Shown: piece by piece, positions 62,262-64,000 of the stretch
Layout of the letters: every line of letters starts with the position of its first letter
How positions within the stretch are numbered: position 1 is the stretch's first letter
Source: Shewanella cyperi
Lineage (GTDB): Bacteria; Pseudomonadota; Gammaproteobacteria; Enterobacterales; Shewanellaceae
Assembly (NCBI RefSeq): GCF_017354985.1
Contig: NZ_CP071501.1
Coordinates: 2,189,501 to 2,253,500, forward strand
Reading direction: 5' to 3'
Length of the DNA: 64,000 nucleotides
Translations under genes and position numbers: made by a program
The notes under the pieces: model-generated
Database searches by the model: none
Seen by the model: the letters and a program-made list of their open reading frames with translations, nothing else
What the model was told of the DNA's origin: nothing

Positions 62262-63287
62262 ATGATGAACAAACTCCTTATTGCTGCTGCAGCCGGCGCA
62301 GTGCTGCTGTCCGGCCAGGCCAATGCCTTCAGTCAAATCACCCATAAACGCATAGTGATAGACGCGGTCAACTATATGAAAAACCATCCGGACAGCACCA
62401 ACTACAGCAAGCTGCAGGCCATGGCCGCAGCGGCGGGGATCAGCATTGATGAGTTGGCCGAACGCTTGGGCCAGGCTGCCTATGATGTGGACGATTTTGA
62501 AGACACCTTTATCTGCGGTGCTGTCACCGGCGACTGTGTGCAGGCCCCCGTATGGGGCTCGGCGGAAAGCATAGTCAAGTACACCTCCTACTGGCATTTC
62601 CAGAACCATACCCAGGGCAGCGATGCCCACGGCAATGACTTTGGCGGCTACAACTACGCCAAGCTGACGGTGTGGGGCACGGTAGATACCATGGCCGCCA
62701 CCTGGCTCAAGGGCGATCACCTGGACGATGGTGCCGGCGGACAGACCGGCTGGTTCGGTGCCGAGGACAGTGAATACAACAGCTACGGCGTAACCGAAGC
62801 CCACTACCGCCAGGGCAGCAGCTCCAGTTACAGCATGTATAAGGACTTTGAGACCATACCGTTCCAGCCGATAGATAACCTGGGACAATATTGGTACCAG
62901 CAGTTCTGGGTCCAACCCACTGTGCAGTCGCTGGGTTTTGTCTTTCACACCACGGATCTGCTGCAGCCACACCATGTCTGGACCACTTCGGATCTGAATC
63001 ACTCCAGTTGGGAGTCCTGGGTGCGTGACTATTACGATGCCGAGCAGCTTAACGACGCCAATCTGGTGACCGCTGCGCTGGCGGACTTCAGCCCGCTGGA
63101 TCCGGCCAGCTCCGAGATCCGTGGCCTGCTTACCCAGGGCGGAAACCTGGCTTATGCCGCTGGCGGTCAGGTGCTTTACAGTGAAGATCACGCCATGCGC
63201 CGTGATGTGGGCCGTCAGGTGATCCCCCACGCCATCGCCATGGTGGTTCGGCTGCTGAACCATGCCGGCAACAGGGTTGCACCATGA
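62262..63287 (+). CDS. Secreted zinc-dependent phospholipase C/P1-nuclease-like protein
   Basis: 341 residues with signal peptide ending GQANA (about residue 22), giving mature AFSQITHKRIVIDAV. Beginning near the N-terminus with a conserved His and carrying FHTTDLLQPHHVW (~residue 232-244) fits the phospholipase C/P1 nuclease fold, where the N-terminal residue and several His/Asp bind three zinc ions. An annotation as 'phospholipase' is plausible, but the substrate is unproven. It overlaps the next gene by 4 bases (ATGA). Confidence 0.6.
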   Translation: MMNKLLIAAAAGAVLLSGQANAFSQITHKRIVIDAVNYMKNHPDSTNYSKLQAMAAAAGISIDELAERLGQAAYDVDDFEDTFICGAVTGDCVQAPVWGSAESIVKYTSYWHFQNHTQGSDAHGNDFGGYNYAKLTVWGTVDTMAATWLKGDHLDDGAGGQTGWFGAEDSEYNSYGVTEAHYRQGSSSSYSMYKDFETIPFQPIDNLGQYWYQQFWVQPTVQSLGFVFHTTDLLQPHHVWTTSDLNHSSWESWVRDYYDAEQLNDANLVTAALADFSPLDPASSEIRGLLTQGGNLAYAAGGQVLYSEDHAMRRDVGRQVIPHAIAMVVRLLNHAGNRVAP

Positions 63288-64000
63288 ACCCTGGCCGGTA
63301 CGCTATAGCCCTGCTGTCGTTGCTGCCCCTGTGGGCAACGATGGCCGCAGGGCCTGACATGAACGCCGACACGACGGCTTTAACCGCGCAAGCAGATACC
63401 CCGGGACTGAGCCAGGGTCTTGCCGATAGCTTGTTCCGCCTGGGTGATGGCAGCATCAGCCGCGAGGCATTCGATGCCATGCTGCTTGAGCAGTGGCGTC
63501 TGGCCCGTTACCACGACCGGGACATGCCCGAGAGCCTGTGGCAACAGGGACGCGCCGGCTATGACATGGATTACCTGCTGCGGGCCAATCTGTCGCACAC
63601 CCTGGAGCAATTGTTTCCCCAATTGCGGCAACTGCCGGTAAAGGAGGCAGCCAGTCGGGTCCAGGCCTCCCGCGATAGTCCCTGGGTCGCTATGCCGGAT
63701 ATGGCAGAGCTGCAGGCGCTGCTAAAAGCTCCTAATCCCCTGGGTTATGAGCTTTCCGGCGTCCAGCAGCAAGCCCTCGGCGAACGGATAGCCATAGAAT
63801 TGGGTGAGAGTGAGCAGATATCCCTGGCGAAGATCTTCACCGAGCAATCTGTGCAGGGCAGGCAAAAACTGTTGCAAGCGGATACGGACTATTGGCAGCA
63901 ATTGATAGCCCGCCGCGCTATGCAGGAGCGACAGACGCAGTGGCTGCTTGCCAATGGCATGCTGAGCGGTGCAGAACTCGACATTCTGCGCTACCTTACC
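63284..64000 (+). CDS. Secreted protein coupled to the phospholipase-like gene (partial)
   Basis: Open from ATG 63284 to the window edge (239 codons, no stop). Signal peptide (about 1-22, ending TMAAG). The segment RLGDGSISREAFDAMLLEQW resembles the N-terminus of SurA/PpiD-type foldases ('VNGxxISRExFxxAL'), and the rest is helical with repeated Q/L/R pattern. A foldase or partner for the phospholipase-like protein is a guess. The ATGA overlap with the previous gene shows coupling. Confidence 0.5.
   Translation, partial: MNPGRYAIALLSLLPLWATMAAGPDMNADTTALTAQADTPGLSQGLADSLFRLGDGSISREAFDAMLLEQWRLARYHDRDMPESLWQQGRAGYDMDYLLRANLSHTLEQLFPQLRQLPVKEAASRVQASRDSPWVAMPDMAELQALLKAPNPLGYELSGVQQQALGERIAIELGESEQISLAKIFTEQSVQGRQKLLQADTDYWQQLIARRAMQERQTQWLLANGMLSGAELDILRYLT

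Overview
The window reads as chromosome of a Shewanella species, probably from a relatively GC-rich lineage. The clues are: the kdnA-kdnB-kdsB set for 8-amino-Kdo; a napEDABC (nap-alpha type) nitrate reductase operon; the long form of urocanate hydratase; the ast arginine-succinylation genes; a GlyGly-CTERM-like DUF3466 protein; and gammaproteobacterial synteny (uvrY-uvrC-pgsA-tRNA Gly/Cys/Leu, and rlmKL-uup-rmf-fabA-ycbZ). No database search was possible; all names rest on recognising sequence features.

Layout. 0-4.5 kb: end of a periplasmic binding protein, carbonic anhydrase, then kdnA-kdnB-kdsB-DUF2897 closed by a very long hairpin. 4.5-6.5 kb: two AT-rich genes on the minus strand that look like integron gene cassettes, with a clear attC site between them and no integrase in view. 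6.5-8.1 kb: no credible gene, but a ~0.7-kb repeat and two copies of a ~90-bp palindromic element. 8.2-18.3 kb: histidine degradation (hutH-hutU) with a divergent LysR regulator, then an Lrp-type regulator and astC-astA-astD plus a DUF1338 protein. 18.4-22.4 kb: the second copy of the 0.7-kb repeat in opposite orientation, then further cassette-like genes with attC sites and an IS110-family element. 22.4-31.4 kb: napEDABC and hrpA. 31.5-42.4 kb: CBS protein, isoaspartyl peptidase, tamA-tamB, rplY, a PriC-like gene, a MepK-type peptidase, an L,D-transpeptidase and an HU-like protein. 42.6-47.5 kb: a Cys-rich small protein, tRNA Leu/Cys/Gly, pgsA, uvrC, uvrY and two tRNA-Ser. 47.6-56.6 kb: LonH (YcbZ), fabA, rmf, DUF3466, uup, a glutaredoxin-like protein and rlmKL. 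56.9-57.6 kb: three intact initiator tRNA genes interleaved with three degenerate copies. 57.7-64 kb: DsrE-like, SDR, CLCA_X-like and MarR-type genes, a divergent periplasmic protein, a small membrane protein, a phospholipase C/P1-like secreted protein and the start of a coupled downstream gene.

The most unusual part is 4.5-22.2 kb. Two inverted copies of a ~0.7-kb sequence both stop exactly at an integron-type core site (GTTAGGC), and different cassettes follow each. The ~100 bases next to the core are almost identical in the two copies; similarity falls with distance. Together they bracket the hut/ast block (~11-12.6 kb), which could therefore be invertible. A palindromic element, present three times, lies inside or next to these repeats.

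The other genes are mostly housekeeping or respiratory. They link outer-membrane biogenesis (Kdo8N, TamAB, peptidoglycan enzymes), anaerobic nitrate respiration, amino-acid catabolism and translation control (Rmf, Uup, RlmKL, tRNAs).
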